A stretch of 6,013 bases of DNA from Candidatus Hydrogenedentota bacterium (GTDB taxonomy: Bacteria; Hydrogenedentota; Hydrogenedentia; Hydrogenedentales; SLHB01). Made by a program: the position numbers and the translations under genes. Positions 5,835 to 6,013 of the stretch are shown piece by piece. The notes under the pieces were generated by a model. It worked only from the letters and a program-made list of their open reading frames with translations. It was not told the DNA's origin and made no database searches. Positions within the stretch are counted from its first letter, which is position 1; every line of letters starts with the position of its first letter. Location: assembly GCA_007130675.1 (NCBI GenBank), contig SLSB01000397.1, positions 1 through 6,013 of the forward strand, written 5' to 3'.

Positions 5835-5902
5835 CTTAACGCGTTTTCTGCTGGGACCATCCATAGTTCGCCCTGCTGGCCCGAAATCGCTACCGCGTTA
5901 AG
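5835..5902. repeat. 9-bp inverted repeat with 50-bp spacer
   Basis: CTTAACGCG (5835-5843) is the exact reverse complement of CGCGTTAAG (5894-5902). The left arm overlaps a perfect 8-bp palindrome, AACGCGTT (5838-5845). The 50-bp spacer also carries CTGCTGG twice (5848-5854 and 5873-5879). It could be paired operator half-sites or the base of a large hairpin. Confidence 0.45.
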
Positions 5903-5909
5903 AGGGGTA

Positions 5910-5938
5910 TTGCATTTTTCGCTGTTTTGGGCTAGACT
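5910..5938 (+). promoter_or_regulatory. Possible rightward promoter near the right edge
   Basis: TTGCAT (5910-5915), a 17-nt spacer and TAGACT (5933-5938). The -10 is 4/6 and the -35 only 3/6 to consensus. It would start a transcript near 5945 that runs out of the window, divergent from the ATPase operon. Confidence 0.3.
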
Positions 5939-5943
5939 ATCGG

Positions 5944-5959
5944 CGTGCATTGGTGCACG
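5944..5959 (+). repeat. Small hairpin, 6-bp stem and 4-nt loop
   Basis: CGTGCA (5944-5949) pairs with TGCACG (5954-5959) around TTGG. It falls at the predicted 5' end of the rightward transcript, so it may be a leader hairpin or a small operator. No T-tract follows, so it is not a terminator. Confidence 0.4.
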
Positions 5960-5972
5960 AGAACTGGAGTTA

Positions 5973-6013
5973 GTGAGCTTCCGCCTCCGTTTTGGACCTG
6001 ATCCTGCGCGTGA
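5973..6013 (+). CDS. Possible start of a divergent gene, cut by the right edge
   Basis: GTG at 5973 opens a frame of 13 codons (VSFRLRFGPDPAR) that is still open at the window end. GGAG (5966-5969) lies only 3 nt upstream, closer than usual. A weak promoter and a hairpin precede it. Too little sequence is present to tell whether it is a gene or what it encodes. Confidence 0.2.
   Translation, partial: MSFRLRFGPDPAR

Larger units (their letters stand above)
5696..6013. other. Intergenic region upstream of the ATPase, no confident gene
   Basis: It is more AT-rich near the ATPase than the genes around it. It holds the probable ATPase promoter, a palindrome, a spaced inverted repeat, a small hairpin and a possible rightward promoter, each listed separately. 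A minus-strand frame open from the right edge to a stop at 5774-5776 (79 codons) lacks the GC-rich third positions of the neighbouring genes and I do not call it. Confidence 0.6.

Noticed and set aside
5774..6013. Minus-strand frame open from the right edge for 79 codons, possibly the 3' end of another gene
   Set aside because: Its third codon positions are not GC-rich like those of the neighbouring genes, it has no recognisable motif, and it contains the palindrome and inverted repeat. An open stretch of this length can arise by chance. Sequence beyond the edge would settle it.

Overview
The window comes from a moderately GC-rich bacterial chromosome. A predicted lipoprotein, a signal-peptide protein with a CsgG/FlgT-like look and a bactofilin together suggest a diderm. 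The bL28 form, with an internal insertion relative to the E. coli protein, and the unusual neighbourhood would fit a PVC-like, Hydrogenedentes-like or deltaproteobacterial-type lineage, but this placement is a low-confidence inference. I see no insertion sequences, CRISPR arrays, tRNA or rRNA genes.

Layout from left to right. Positions 1-1362 (minus) hold an MFS permease that runs off the left edge. Positions 1386-2174 (minus) hold a LolB/DUF4292-like lipoprotein gene, 23 nt upstream of the permease and probably cotranscribed with it. Positions 2175-2439 are a divergent intergenic region with two good sigma-70-type promoters pointing towards each other, plus two inverted repeats that would fold in the leader of the next gene. 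Positions 2440-2700 (plus) hold rpmB (bL28), followed by a clear intrinsic terminator at 2720-2756.

Positions 2758-5695 (minus) hold three codirectional genes, in transcription order: a MinD/ParA/FlhG-type ATPase, a bactofilin, and an exported three-part protein resembling FlgT/CsgG-type envelope proteins. The first two are 33 nt apart with good ribosome binding sites. The third follows after a 151-nt gap. The set looks like a spatial-organisation module: a membrane or polar positioning ATPase, a cytoskeletal scaffold and a periplasmic partner. No flagellar, pilus or chromosome-partition gene is visible to say what cargo it positions.

Positions 5696-6013 are non-coding as far as I can tell. 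They hold the probable ATPase promoter, a perfect 12-bp palindrome, a 9-bp inverted repeat with a 50-bp spacer, and a possible rightward promoter near the right edge. Nothing here is clearly a new system. The ATPase/bactofilin/exported-protein operon and the opposed promoters with a structured rpmB leader are the parts most worth following up.
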